Both the position numbers and the translations under genes were made by a program. Positions 37,442-46,551 of a stretch of 64,000 nucleotides of DNA are shown here, piece by piece. Numbering within the stretch: the stretch's first letter is position 1; each line of letters opens with the position of its first letter. The notes below the pieces were generated by a model, which ran no database searches, was not told the origin of the DNA, and saw nothing but the letters and a program-made list of their open reading frames with translations. The DNA comes from Streptococcus mitis (lineage in GTDB: Bacteria > Bacillota > Bacilli > Lactobacillales > Streptococcaceae), in NCBI GenBank assembly GCA_001914195.1, contig MKYF01000007.1:1-64000 (forward strand), written 5' to 3'.

Positions 37442-37683
37442 TGAAACGAATTTTAATAGTGCCTGTGCGATTTTACCAACGTTTTATCTCACCAGCCTTT
37501 CCCCCCTCTTGTCGCTTTGAGCCGACTTGTTCCAACTACATGATTCAGGCTATTGAAAAACATGGCTTCAAGGGTGTCTTGATGGGCTTGGATCGGATTT
37601 TACGTTGCCATCCCTGGTCGAAAACAGGTAAGGACCCCGTCCCAGACCACTTTTCCCTCAAACGAAATCAAGAAGGGGAATGA
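37441..37683 (+). CDS. yidD: Membrane protein insertion efficiency factor YidD, 80 aa
   Basis: The family pattern is clear: [20 protein letters not shown], then [13 protein letters not shown] and the [16 protein letters not shown] end, with three conserved cysteines. A small amphipathic membrane-associated protein that aids YidC-dependent insertion. Start shares one base with the rluB stop. Last gene of the operon. Confidence 0.95.
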   Translation: MKRILIVPVRFYQRFISPAFPPSCRFEPTCSNYMIQAIEKHGFKGVLMGLDRILRCHPWSKTGKDPVPDHFSLKRNQEGE

Positions 37684-37705
37684 GGCTAGGTAAACAGACT
37701 TTAAA

Positions 37706-37762
37706 ATGATAAAAACGCATCCTATCAGGTTTGAGTGAGCTTGATAGGATGCGTTTTATCAT
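37706..37762. terminator. Strong bidirectional terminator after yidD
   Basis: A 21-bp stem (GATAAAACGCATCCTATCA and its complement, with one bulged A) with a 14-nt loop, A-rich to the left and T-rich to the right. Confidence 0.9.
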
Positions 37763-37778
37763 GTAAAGATGTTAGTTG

Positions 37779-37883
37779 ATACTCAATGAAAATCAAAAAG
37801 CAAACTAGGAAACTAGCCGCAGGCTGTACTTGAGTACGGCAAGGCGACGTTGACGTGGTTTGAATTTGATTTTCGAAGAGTAT
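37779..37883 (-). repeat. BOX element 4 (C-A, minus orientation)
   Basis: Read from left: boxC complement (ACTCAATGAAAATCAAAAAG...GCCGCAGG), then boxA complement (GGCAAGGCGACGTTGACGTGG...GATTTTCGAAGAGTAT). Lies between the yidD terminator and the convergent iron lipoprotein gene, ending 15 bp from its stop. Confidence 0.9.
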
Positions 37884-37897
37884 GAGTTTGAAGTTGC

Positions 37898-38863
37898 TTA
37901 TTTCAAGCCTTTTTGTGCGTCTTCAATCATGAGTTTTGTTGATTCTAGTCCGCCTCCACTTAGATACCAGAGGTCTGGTGTTAGTTGGATGATCTTGCCA
38001 TTTTTAGCGGCAGGTGTTTCAGCGATAAGGGCATTTTCTAGGACCCCGTCGTTGCTTGAGTTGTCACCACCGATGGCAAGGGTACGGTTGATAACAAAGA
38101 GGATATCAGGATTGATTTCTTTGACACTTTCAAAGCTGACTTCTTGTCCGTGGCGAGAATCTTCAAATTGAGTATCAGTTGGCTTGAATTTCAAGGTTTG
38201 GTACAAGAAAGAGAAACGAGATTGGGCACCAAAGGCAGCCATTTTTCCTTCGTTGAGGAGAATAGCAAGGGCTTTTTTGTCAGAGCTTTCATTTTTAGTA
38301 GCGACTTCTTGGATGCTCTTGTCTAGCTTAGCCAATTCTTCCTTGGCTTTCTGTGTACCAGTTTCGCCGAAGGCACTTGCTAAGGATTCGATATTAGCCT
38401 TAGTTGAAGTCCAGTAGTCGTCCTTGCCTGCTTGGAAGAGAACAGTCGGAGCGATTTCGTTGAACTTATCTACGAATTTTTGGGTACGTGGTGAAGCGAT
38501 AATTAGGTCTGGTTCAAGAGCAGCAAGGGCTTCTAGGTCTGGCTCAACCATAGAACCAACATTTTTAACTTTTCCAGCTAGGTCTTTAAGATAAGTCGGA
38601 ACAGTTTTTGTAGGCATTCCGACGATATTCTTTTCAAAACCTAAAGCGCGAATAGTATCCGCAGCACCGAGGTCAAAGGTCACAATCTTTTCAGGGACTT
38701 TTGAAAGTGTGACTACACCTAGTGAACTTTTAATGGTTACCTCTGTTGGAGCAGAGCTACTTGACTCCGTCTTACTAGTGCTTGAATTTGTACTACATGC
38801 ACCAAGTAGGAGCAAGAAGCTGGCTACTAGGGCAGTTAGGTAAAGTTTGAGGGATGTTTTCAT
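37898..38863 (-). CDS. piuA: Iron-compound ABC transporter substrate-binding lipoprotein, 321 aa
   Basis: The signal peptide ends LLLLGAC with Cys23, followed by a Ser/Thr linker and a class III (FecB/FhuD-like) binding domain with the long rigid helix. It binds ferric siderophore or haem iron at the surface. Length (321) and operon content match pneumococcal PiuA. ATG 38863 follows AGGAG. It is the last gene of the four-gene minus-strand operon, with a 95-bp gap from the ATPase gene. Confidence 0.88.
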   Translation of the reverse strand: MKTSLKLYLTALVASFLLLLGACSTNSSTSKTESSSSAPTEVTIKSSLGVVTLSKVPEKIVTFDLGAADTIRALGFEKNIVGMPTKTVPTYLKDLAGKVKNVGSMVEPDLEALAALEPDLIIASPRTQKFVDKFNEIAPTVLFQAGKDDYWTSTKANIESLASAFGETGTQKAKEELAKLDKSIQEVATKNESSDKKALAILLNEGKMAAFGAQSRFSFLYQTLKFKPTDTQFEDSRHGQEVSFESVKEINPDILFVINRTLAIGGDNSSNDGVLENALIAETPAAKNGKIIQLTPDLWYLSGGGLESTKLMIEDAQKGLK

Positions 38864-38958
38864 GATTTCTCCTTTTTAAAATGTGATAACGATTTAGGGA
38901 GTCTCTAGGTTTTATTGACTAAGAGACTGAAGGTTCTCTAACTTGAGCTTCTATGTTA

Positions 38959-39711
38959 CTAGCTATAGATACAGATCTTTTTGCCATTGATATCAGCTAG
39001 CGTGATGGGAATCTCATAGAGTTGACTGAGCAGGTCAGCCTGCATGATTTGATCGGTTCTTCCCTTGCTAAAGACTTGACCGTCCTTGAAGGCGATAATT
39101 TCATCCGCATACTGGCTGGCCATGTTAATATCGTGGAGAACGATGATAATGGTCTTGCCGAGTTCCTCCACCAGTCGCTTGAGAATCTGCATCATACTAA
39201 CACTTTGCTTGATATCGAGATTGTTGAGTGGTTCGTCCAGCAAGATAAAGTCCGTATCTTGGGCCAGTACCATAGCGATAAAGACCCGCTGGAGCTGGCC
39301 TCCAGACAGGCTATCGATGTAGCGGTCTTTTAAGTTGGTCAGTTCCAGATAGTCCAGAGTTTCTCGGATTTTTTCCCAATCTTCTGGTCTCAGTCGACCT
39401 CGGCTGTAGGGAAAACGTCCAAAACTGACCAGTTCTTCCACCGTCAATTTGGCTTGGTAATTGATTTTCTGCTTTAGGATAGTCAGTTCTTGAGCCAGTT
39501 CTTGCGAATTCCAACTCTCGATTTCACGGCCTTTGATACTGAGAATTCCCTGATCTTTCTTGGTCAGTCTGCTCATGATGGAGAGGAGAGTCGATTTTCC
39601 AGCACCATTTGGACCAATGAAGGCTGTCAGTTTCTGAGGACTGACTTCAAGCGAAATGCCTAGCAAAATATCCTGTTTTTGAATGGATTTGTCAATGTTT
39701 TTCAGTTTCAC
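38959..39711 (-). CDS. piuC: Iron-compound ABC transporter ATP-binding protein, 250 aa
   Basis: Walker A GPNGAGKST near residue 33, signature LSGGQLQR near 135, Walker B FILLDEPLNNLD near 155, H-loop VLHDINMA: the FecE/FhuC type. Overlaps the permease gene by 4 bp. Subunit letters follow pneumococcal piuBDCA order and are a family-level guess. Confidence 0.88.
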   Translation of the reverse strand: MKLKNIDKSIQKQDILLGISLEVSPQKLTAFIGPNGAGKSTLLSIMSRLTKKDQGILSIKGREIESWNSQELAQELTILKQKINYQAKLTVEELVSFGRFPYSRGRLRPEDWEKIRETLDYLELTNLKDRYIDSLSGGQLQRVFIAMVLAQDTDFILLDEPLNNLDIKQSVSMMQILKRLVEELGKTIIIVLHDINMASQYADEIIAFKDGQVFSKGRTDQIMQADLLSQLYEIPITLADINGKKICIYS

Positions 39712-40664
39712 TGACGCGCCCTCCTGTAGAGTAAAATAAAGAATAAGAAGCCACCCACGCTCTCGATGATCATGCTGATGCGAATTTCTAGTGCAAAGAC
39801 TCGTTCAATCAAGGCTTGCCCCAAGGTTAAGCTAATAAATCCAACCAGAATGGCTACGATAAAGAGTAACTTGTGCCGATAGTCTTTGACAATCAGGTAG
39901 GTGAGGTTAGCCAGCATAAAGCCGAAGAAGGCCATAGGTCCTACCAAGGCAGTGGCCGTTGAGGTCAAAAGCACGATGCCCCAGAGGAGTTCTTTCTGTT
40001 CTTTTTCAACATCGAGTCCCAATATCTGAGCAGTTTCTCTTTGTAGGTGCAAGACATCCAGAATGACTGCTTTCCGAAAGAAAAAGAGTGTCAAAGCAAG
40101 GATAATCAGAGAGCCGATGGCTAGGATGGAAGTATTGAGATGCTGAAAGGAAGCAAAGAGACTGTTCTGCAATTTATCGTATTCATTTGGATCCATTAGG
40201 ACCTGGAGGAAGGTACTGATATTTCGAAAGAGACTTCCAAGGGCTAGACAGATTAGCAGGATGAAGACCAGGTCTTGTTTCATCAGTGTCTTCAAGTAGC
40301 CTTGTAAGGCGAGAAAGAAGAGAGATTGGACAAGAAGTAAGACTAGGAATTCTAAGATAGGGGACTTGCCAAGTTGAAGAAACTTGCTTTCAAAAACCAG
40401 TAGTAGGGTTTGTAGTAGGACGTAGAAGGATTCGATTCCTAAAATACTAGGAGTCAGGAAACGATTTTCCGTCAGGGTTTGAAAACTAATGGTCGAAATC
40501 CCAGTCGCGATAGCTACCAAGAGATAAACGATGATTTTTTGGGAACGTAGCTTCCAAGCAAAGGCTGACAAGTGAGTGATGGGCCAAAAGTAGAGAAGAC
40601 AAGCTCCGATGGCAAGAATAATGATAATCCAGAAGAGCTTAGTATGTTTGCTTTTAGACTGCAT
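39708..40664 (-). CDS. piuD: Iron-compound ABC transporter permease, 318 aa
   Basis: FecCD-type permease with eight or nine membrane segments and the conserved GPMAFFGFMLANLTYL region. ATG 40664 follows GGGGGACGAAAAG; upstream in-frame starts lie inside the preceding gene. Overlaps piuB by 11 bp and piuC by 4 bp. Confidence 0.87.
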   Translation of the reverse strand: MQSKSKHTKLFWIIIILAIGACLLYFWPITHLSAFAWKLRSQKIIVYLLVAIATGISTISFQTLTENRFLTPSILGIESFYVLLQTLLLVFESKFLQLGKSPILEFLVLLLVQSLFFLALQGYLKTLMKQDLVFILLICLALGSLFRNISTFLQVLMDPNEYDKLQNSLFASFQHLNTSILAIGSLIILALTLFFFRKAVILDVLHLQRETAQILGLDVEKEQKELLWGIVLLTSTATALVGPMAFFGFMLANLTYLIVKDYRHKLLFIVAILVGFISLTLGQALIERVFALEIRISMIIESVGGFLFFILLYRRARQ

Positions 40665-41613
40665 CTTTTCGTCCCCCTCTCCAGAGAAGTAGGATAAAGA
40701 CGAGGCTACCAATGATTCCTAGTAGAAGACTGACAGACAGCTCATAGGGTCGAATCAGAACTCGGGATAGGATATCGCAAACCAGAACTAAATTGGCACC
40801 GACCAGTGCGACGATGAGTTTGGTTTGACTTAGATTATCTCCATAGTGCTTGCGAACAAGATTGGGAACGATGACCCCGAGAAATGGCAAGCCACCCACA
40901 GTAATCATGGTAACACTAGTCGTTAGCGCCACCAGAAAGAGGGCCAGTTTTTCAAGCAGGGAGTATGAAATCCCCAAACTCTCGCTGGTTTCTTTCCCTA
41001 GATTCATGATGGTAAAAGTTTGGGATAATTTCCAAACGGCTATCAGGATAATGAGCCCTAAGAAGAGCCACTCATACTGATGGGTCTGAATCATGGAGAA
41101 GGAGCCCTGGGTCCAGGCGGTCATACTCTGAACCAGATTGAAACGGTAGGCGATAACTTCTGTCACAGAACCGATAATTCCACTATAGATGATCCCAATC
41201 AGAGGCAACATCCATCTTTCCTTTATAGTAAAAATGGTCATAAAGGCTAGGAAGAAGAGGGTAAATACGATGGATGAAACAAAAGCAAAGAGCATCTTTT
41301 GGGTCAGACTAGCAGACGGAAAGACAAAGAGGCTCAGTACCATTCCCAGTTTGGCAGCTTCAGTGGTTCCAACTGTACTCGGAGCAGCAAACTGATTTTG
41401 AGTGATGGTCTGCATGAGCAGTCCGGCCATACTCATACTAGAGGCGGTCAGAAGAATGCTGATAGTTCTTGGAAGACGGGACTCCTGAAAGAGAAGCCAG
41501 GTCTGCTGGTCGAAAGCAAAGAGCTTTTTCCATGAAAAATCACTGGTCCCAATGCTAATAGAGAGAAAGATTAGGAGTAGAAGTAAGCCAATTAAATAAT
41601 GAGAAAGTTTCAT
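40654..41613 (-). CDS. piuB: Iron-compound ABC transporter permease, 319 aa
   Basis: FecCD-type permease; the family segments SSMSMAGLLMQTITQNQFAAP and GGLPFLGVIVPNLVR are visible. First gene of the operon. ATG 41613 follows AAAGGATGGGGT. A GAAA-tetraloop hairpin and a promoter lie upstream (41638-41691). Confidence 0.87.
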   Translation of the reverse strand: MKLSHYLIGLLLLLIFLSISIGTSDFSWKKLFAFDQQTWLLFQESRLPRTISILLTASSMSMAGLLMQTITQNQFAAPSTVGTTEAAKLGMVLSLFVFPSASLTQKMLFAFVSSIVFTLFFLAFMTIFTIKERWMLPLIGIIYSGIIGSVTEVIAYRFNLVQSMTAWTQGSFSMIQTHQYEWLFLGLIILIAVWKLSQTFTIMNLGKETSESLGISYSLLEKLALFLVALTTSVTMITVGGLPFLGVIVPNLVRKHYGDNLSQTKLIVALVGANLVLVCDILSRVLIRPYELSVSLLLGIIGSLVFILLLWRGGRKDAV

Positions 41614-41637
41614 ACCCCATCCTTTCAAATAGATTTG

Positions 41638-41691
41638 GTATCGAAAGATACCCGCGGATATTACTGTAACACGATTTCTTTAATCTGTCAA
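41638..41691 (-). promoter_or_regulatory. Promoter and 5'-UTR hairpin of the iron importer
   Basis: On the minus strand TTGACA (41691-41686), 17-bp spacer, TACAGT (41668-41663); then a GGTATC-GAAA-GATACC hairpin at 41653-41638 just before the ribosome binding site. No clear metal-regulator operator was identified. Confidence 0.6.
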
Positions 41692-41711
41692 TAAATTTTC
41701 TGACAATTTAA

Positions 41712-41752
41712 TGAATAAAACAAGGAGAGAGCGCCAAGGCTTTCTCCTTTGT
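41712..41752 (-). terminator. Intrinsic terminator after galE
   Basis: On the minus strand AAAGGAGAAAGCC and GCGCTCTCTCCTTG form a stem followed by TTTTATT. Confidence 0.75.
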
Positions 41753-41756
41753 TATC

Positions 41757-42755
41757 CTATTCCAAAATGTTTTTGCCTTCTTTAACACGCCAACGATAAT
41801 CTGATAAAATAATATCTTCGAGGGAGTAGCTAGCCTTCCAATCAAGATATTTTTTAGCTTTTGATGCGTCTGCTAGGACGCTAGCTGGGTCACCAGCACG
41901 GCGAGCAACAATTTCGTGTGGTATTTTTTGATTCAGTAATTCTTCAGCAGTTTTAAAGATTTCTTTGACGGTATAGCCTTTTTCAGTTCCTAAGTTAAAG
42001 ATTTGAGAAGAACTGTCTTCTTGAAATAGGTAGTTCATTCCTTTAACATGAGCCTGTGCAAGATCCAAGACATGAATGTAATCTCGAATACATGAACCAT
42101 CACGTGTATCGTAGTCATCTCCAAATATTTTCAGGCGATCATTTTGTCCCAATGCGGTCTTGTTGATATTTGGAATGATATGAGTTGGATTTTTCACGCG
42201 CAGACCGTTTGAAGCATCCATTTCAGCCCCAGCAACATTAAAGTAACGGAAAATGACATATTTCCAATCGTAGCGATTGGCCATCCAGTAAATCATTCGT
42301 TCACCCATCAGTTTTGTTTCTGCATAAGGGTTGACAGGGTCGAGCAGGGTATCTTCAGCTGCCGGCTTGTCAATACAGTTATTACCATAGAGGGAAGCAG
42401 TCGAAGAGAACATGATTTTTTGAATGCCAACTTCAGATAAGACTTTGAGAACTTGGTTCATACCAGCAACATTGGCAGTGAAGTATTTACTTGGATTTTC
42501 AATACTTTCGCTCACAACAATTTCACCTGCACAATGAAGAACAGCATCAATCTGATTTTCTTCTAAGTAAGCTTTTAGGGCACTAGAATCATAAACATCT
42601 AGTTGTTTAAAGCTAGCACGACTATCTACAGCTGAACGATTTCCTGTAGAGAGATTATCTAGAACATGTACCTGATAGCCAGCATTTAAAAGAGCTTTAA
42701 CGGTATGGGAGCCAATGTAGCCAGCTCCACCTGTGACAAGAATTGTTTTGGTCAT
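41757..42755 (-). CDS. galE: UDP-glucose 4-epimerase, 332 aa
   Basis: The NAD-binding motif GGAGYIGSH lies at residues 9-17, with catalytic Ser118 (or Thr119), Tyr144 and Lys148 (NPYAETK). It interconverts UDP-glucose and UDP-galactose for Leloir metabolism and surface polysaccharide supply. ATG 42755 has AAAGGAAAAAATC. Single gene. Confidence 0.95.
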   Translation of the reverse strand: MTKTILVTGGAGYIGSHTVKALLNAGYQVHVLDNLSTGNRSAVDSRASFKQLDVYDSSALKAYLEENQIDAVLHCAGEIVVSESIENPSKYFTANVAGMNQVLKVLSEVGIQKIMFSSTASLYGNNCIDKPAAEDTLLDPVNPYAETKLMGERMIYWMANRYDWKYVIFRYFNVAGAEMDASNGLRVKNPTHIIPNINKTALGQNDRLKIFGDDYDTRDGSCIRDYIHVLDLAQAHVKGMNYLFQEDSSSQIFNLGTEKGYTVKEIFKTAEELLNQKIPHEIVARRAGDPASVLADASKAKKYLDWKASYSLEDIILSDYRWRVKEGKNILE

Positions 42756-43050
42756 GATTTTTTCCTTTTTCTAGTTTTGTACTATTTTAAAGAAATAAGA
42801 AGGCGAAGTCAACTATTTTCTGCAAATTTCATGAAAAAATTGAACGGATATAGCATTGAATTGTTTTTTTGTTTGGGAATTAATAGTTTGGTTGGTTTTG
42901 GAATAGTTCTTAGATTTCACCTCACATGCAAGAAAATACAATCTTTTTCTAAGATACAGTAAGACTAAGATACTAATTTAGAAATCCACCTTCCCGCTAT
43001 CCTTCTCCTATAAAAAGTGGTAAAATGGATGAAAGAAAGAAGGAATTGAA

Positions 43051-44115
43051 ATGACAACATTATTTTCAAAAATCAAAGAAGTAACAGAACTTGCTGCGAT
43101 CTCAGGTCATGAAGCGCCTGTCCGTGCTTATCTTCGTGAAAAATTGACACCGCATGTGGATGAAGTGGTGACAGATGGCTTGGGTGGTATTTTTGGTATC
43201 AAACATTCAGAAGCTGCGGATGCACCGCGCGTCTTGGTCGCTTCTCACATGGATGAAGTTGGTTTTATGGTCAGCGAAATCAAGCCAGATGGTACCTTTC
43301 GTGTCGTAGAAATCGGTGGTTGGAATCCTATGGTAGTCAGCAGCCAACGTTTCAAACTCTTGACTCGTGATGGTCATGAAATTCCAGTGATTTCAGGCTC
43401 TGTTCCGCCACATTTGACTCGTGGAAAGGGTGGACCAACCATGCCAGCTATTGCAGATATCGTCTTTGATGGCGGTTTTGCGGATAAGGCTGAGGCAGAA
43501 AGCTTTGGCATCCGTCCTGGCGACACCATCGTACCAGATAGTTCTGCAATCTTGACAGCCAATGAAAAAAATATCATCTCAAAAGCCTGGGACAACCGCT
43601 ACGGAGTTCTTATGGTGAGCGAGTTGGCGGAAGCTTTGTCAGGTCAAAAACTTGGCAATGAACTCTATCTTGGCTCTAACGTCCAAGAAGAAGTTGGTCT
43701 TCGTGGTGCTCATACTTCCACAACTAAGTTTGACCCAGAAGTTTTCCTAGCAGTTGACTGCTCACCTGCTGGTGATGTTTATGGGGGTCAAGGCAAGATT
43801 GGAGATGGAACCTTGATTCGTTTCTACGACCCAGGTCACTTGCTTCTCCCAGGAATGAAGGACTTCCTTTTGACAACAGCTGAAGAAGCTGGTATCAAGT
43901 ACCAATACTACTGTGGTAAAGGCGGAACAGACGCTGGCGCAGCTCATCTGAAAAATGGTGGTGTCCCATCTACAACAATCGGAGTCTGTGCTCGTTATAT
44001 CCATTCTCACCAAACCCTCTACGCAATGGATGACTTCCTAGAAGCGCAAGCTTTCTTACAAGCTTTGGTGAAGAAATTGGATCGTTCAACAGTTGACTTC
44101 ATTAAAAATTATTAA
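43051..44115 (+). CDS. pepA: Glutamyl aminopeptidase, M42 family, 354 aa
   Basis: The M42 metallopeptidase pattern is clear: SGHEAPVRAYL near residue 19, metal ligands in ASHMDEVGF (about 68-76), Asp in SKAWDNRYG, EE in VQEEVGLRG, and the C-terminal GGTDAGAAH and HSHQT motifs. Removes N-terminal Glu/Asp from peptides in the cytosol. ATG 43051 follows AAGAAGGAATTGAA; promoter -10 TAAAAT near 43021. The 295 bp upstream to galE hold no gene I can support. Confidence 0.95.
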   Translation: MTTLFSKIKEVTELAAISGHEAPVRAYLREKLTPHVDEVVTDGLGGIFGIKHSEAADAPRVLVASHMDEVGFMVSEIKPDGTFRVVEIGGWNPMVVSSQRFKLLTRDGHEIPVISGSVPPHLTRGKGGPTMPAIADIVFDGGFADKAEAESFGIRPGDTIVPDSSAILTANEKNIISKAWDNRYGVLMVSELAEALSGQKLGNELYLGSNVQEEVGLRGAHTSTTKFDPEVFLAVDCSPAGDVYGGQGKIGDGTLIRFYDPGHLLLPGMKDFLLTTAEEAGIKYQYYCGKGGTDAGAAHLKNGGVPSTTIGVCARYIHSHQTLYAMDDFLEAQAFLQALVKKLDRSTVDFIKNY

Positions 44116-44134
44116 ACTTAAGGAGGTGGTAGGG

Positions 44135-44431
44135 ATGGTAGAACCAAACCTAGAAAGCCTTATAAAAGATCTTTACAATCATGCTCGCCATGATTTGAGT
44201 GAAGATTTAGTTGCTGCTCTCCTAGAGACTGCTAAAAAACTGCCTACTACAAATGAGCAATTGCTGGCAGTTCGTCTCTCAGGTCTGGTCAATCATGAAT
44301 TGCTCCTAAATCCCAAACATCCAGCACCTGAGTTGCTCAACTTGGCTCGCTTTATCAAAAGAGAAGAAGCAAAGTACAGAGGAACCGCAGCTTATGCCCT
44401 TATGTTTGGTGAACTTTTTAAAATGCTTTGA
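44135..44431 (+). CDS. Small helical protein, possible bacteriocin-immunity (EntA_Immun-like) family, 98 aa
   Basis: ATG 44135 follows GGAGGTGGTAGGG, 19 bp after pepA. The protein begins MVEPNLESLIKDLYNHARHD and appears to be a four-helix bundle with many Leu, no signal and no membrane segment. Size and pattern fit the enterocin A immunity-type family as I recall similar annotations in streptococci. No bacteriocin gene is adjacent. It could equally be an unrelated conserved protein. Confidence 0.5.
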   Translation: MVEPNLESLIKDLYNHARHDLSEDLVAALLETAKKLPTTNEQLLAVRLSGLVNHELLLNPKHPAPELLNLARFIKREEAKYRGTAAYALMFGELFKML

Positions 44432-44456
44432 TTCCATTGTGAATCAAAGCATTTTT
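44421..44456 (+). terminator. Intrinsic terminator after the pepA pair
   Basis: AAATGCTTTGATTC pairs with GAATCAAAGCATTT, loop CATTGT, then T residues. It overlaps the stop codon. Confidence 0.88.
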
Positions 44457-44517
44457 CTATATGGTAGAAAAGCGATTCTTGATTAGGAAAAGAAAAAAGC
44501 CATCCCATTTAGGATAG

Positions 44518-44619
44518 CTCTCAATGAAAATCAAAGAGCAAACTAGGAAACTAGCCGCAGGCTGTACTTGAGTACGGCAAGGCGACGTTGACGTGGTTTG
44601 AATTTGATTTTCGAAGAGC
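44518..44619 (-). repeat. BOX element 5 (C-A, minus orientation)
   Basis: CTCAATGAAAATCAAAGAGC...GCCGCAGGCTGTACTTGAG, then boxA complement ending GATTTTCGAAGAGCA. It ends 2 bp before the stop of the Na/Pi symporter gene, so it forms that gene's 3' end. Confidence 0.88.
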
Positions 44620-44620
44620 A

Positions 44621-46252
44621 TTAGATTTGTTCAGCGATGACCTTTTCAGCCAGATTCATAGCATGGTCTGACACTCGAGTATAGTGGGAAACAATATCGA
44701 TAAAGTTGACCCCAGCTTGTGTTGAACACTCGCCCTTGTTGAGGCGTTTGATGTGGGTCTTTCTGAGAACACGTTCCATATTGTTGATTTCTTTATGGCG
44801 TTCAATCAGACTTTGAGCTTTTTCAATATCATTGTTTTCCACGCTATCAAGGGCATCCTTGATAAAGCCAGTGGTTTTTTGATAGATATCAGCCAATTCC
44901 TGCAAAGCAGCTTCAGAGAACTCAACGTTTTTACGTTGAAGGTAGTCGGTCAGATTGATTAGGGCTTCTGCGTGATCCCCAATCCGTTCCAAATCACGGG
45001 ATGAATCCAGGATGTTTGTGAGCACTTCACTTTCTTTCTGGCTAAGGGCTTCACTTGAAAGAGTAATCAGGTAACGAGTCAATTTTTCATCAATGGTATT
45101 GATGGCTTCTTCCGTCTTGTGGCCTTTTTCAGCAACCTTTTCATTGAGGTCAATGATGTAGTTGTATGAAAGGTCAAAGGCTTTAGAAGCATAATTTCCC
45201 AAGTGAAGGAGTTCTTTTTTGGCATTTCCGAGAGCGATTGATGGTGCTTGTTTAATCAAATGCTCATCAAGATAAAGTGGCTCGTACTTGACAACTTCAT
45301 CTTCACCAGGGATGAGCTTGGTTACAAAGTAGGCCAAGGCTCCGATGAATGGAAATTGTACAATGGTGTTACTTACGTTAAAGGCACCATGAGAGAAGGC
45401 GATGGTCATCTCAGGTGAGAGGTGAAGGAGTGCCTGGAAGTACTCAATCATAGACGTAAATGGACCTAATAAGATTAAGCAAAGAATAGTCCCTAAAACG
45501 TTAAAGGTAACGTGGGTTGCAGCAACGCGTTTCGCAGAGACATTGGCTCCAGCTGCCGCGATGATAACTGTTAAGGTTGTTCCGATATTATCCCCGAAGA
45601 GAACTGGTAGCGAACCTTTGAGGTCAAGGAATCCACCTGCATAGAGACCTTGTAAAATTCCGATTGTTGCAGAAGAAGCTTGGATGAGGACGGTAATCAC
45701 CGCACCGGCAAAAACTCCTAATACAGGATTTTGTCCCAAGGTTACCATATATTCCTTAAATTGTGGTAAATCTTTAAGAGGGCTCATACCGGCACTGATG
45801 AGGTTGAGGGCGTAGAAGATTCCCCCTACACCAAACAGGATGCGCCCGATATTGTTTGCTGTTCTATTTTTGGTAAAGAAGAGGAACATGGTTCCAAGGA
45901 AAATCAGGGGTAAAGCATACTCGCCAAGCTTGAAACCGATGATAAAGGAAGTAACAGTGGTTCCTATGTTGGCTCCCATGATAATTCCGATAGCCTGTCT
46001 AAGAGTGAGAAGACTAGCGCTGACCAGTCCAACCGTGATAACTGTAACCCCTGTACTTGACTGAATCAGGGCAGTCACGACAATTCCGACTAAAACACCT
46101 AAAAAGGGATTGCTAGTGTACTTGTCAATGTAAAAACGAAGGCGATCTCCAGCAGCTTGTTGCAAACCGTCTCCCATGGTCTTGATACTATATAAGAATA
46201 GTCCCAGACCACCTAAAAAGTGAAATAAAATTTCCTGCCAATTAATGGACAT
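44621..46252 (-). CDS. Na+/phosphate symporter with C-terminal PhoU-like domain, 543 aa
   Basis: Two repeated Na_Pi_cotrans units, each with QSSTG/QASSAT-type motifs (ALIQSSTGVTV near residue 60 and VLIQASSATIG near 188), and 8-9 membrane segments in residues 1-325. Residues 345-540 form a PhoU-like helical bundle (ERIGDHAEALINL and HYTRVSDHAMNLAE). Imports phosphate, possibly with regulation through the PhoU domain. ATG 46252 follows GGAGGAAAAAGAA. Confidence 0.9.
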   Translation of the reverse strand: MSINWQEILFHFLGGLGLFLYSIKTMGDGLQQAAGDRLRFYIDKYTSNPFLGVLVGIVVTALIQSSTGVTVITVGLVSASLLTLRQAIGIIMGANIGTTVTSFIIGFKLGEYALPLIFLGTMFLFFTKNRTANNIGRILFGVGGIFYALNLISAGMSPLKDLPQFKEYMVTLGQNPVLGVFAGAVITVLIQASSATIGILQGLYAGGFLDLKGSLPVLFGDNIGTTLTVIIAAAGANVSAKRVAATHVTFNVLGTILCLILLGPFTSMIEYFQALLHLSPEMTIAFSHGAFNVSNTIVQFPFIGALAYFVTKLIPGEDEVVKYEPLYLDEHLIKQAPSIALGNAKKELLHLGNYASKAFDLSYNYIIDLNEKVAEKGHKTEEAINTIDEKLTRYLITLSSEALSQKESEVLTNILDSSRDLERIGDHAEALINLTDYLQRKNVEFSEAALQELADIYQKTTGFIKDALDSVENNDIEKAQSLIERHKEINNMERVLRKTHIKRLNKGECSTQAGVNFIDIVSHYTRVSDHAMNLAEKVIAEQI

Positions 46253-46507
46253 TTCTTTTTCCTCCGAAAAATAATAACGGAATTTCTCCTATTCTATTTT
46301 AAAGGATAAAAGTAAATCTAACAAGTGTTAAGCTAAGATTTTAGAAAGAAAATTCGTTAGAATGGGCCTTAATTATATTAATTTTACCAATTTCTAACCT
46401 AGATATAGGTATTTCCTTTTGTATATTGACATTTAAAAGAAATATTTTAAAATGAGGGAGGAATTATCTTGGTCCCTGTGATTGGGATAAAAATTTTATA
46501 AAGAAAG

Positions 46508-46521
46508 TTAAGCGCTTTCTT
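46508..46521 (+). promoter_or_regulatory. Possible catabolite-responsive (cre-like) site before the endo-glycosidase gene
   Basis: TTAAGCGCTTTCTT contains the AARCGNWWWC core of CcpA sites but departs from the outer consensus. It lies 30 bp before the start codon, overlapping the expected transcript start, a position suited to repression in glucose. Confidence 0.35.
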
Positions 46522-46551
46522 TTGCACAACAAAATCAATTAGGAGGAGAAA

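Noticed and set aside
42705..42962. Plus-strand open frame between galE and pepA
   Set aside because: It starts inside galE, has no ribosome site and no recognisable features beyond a hydrophobic patch.
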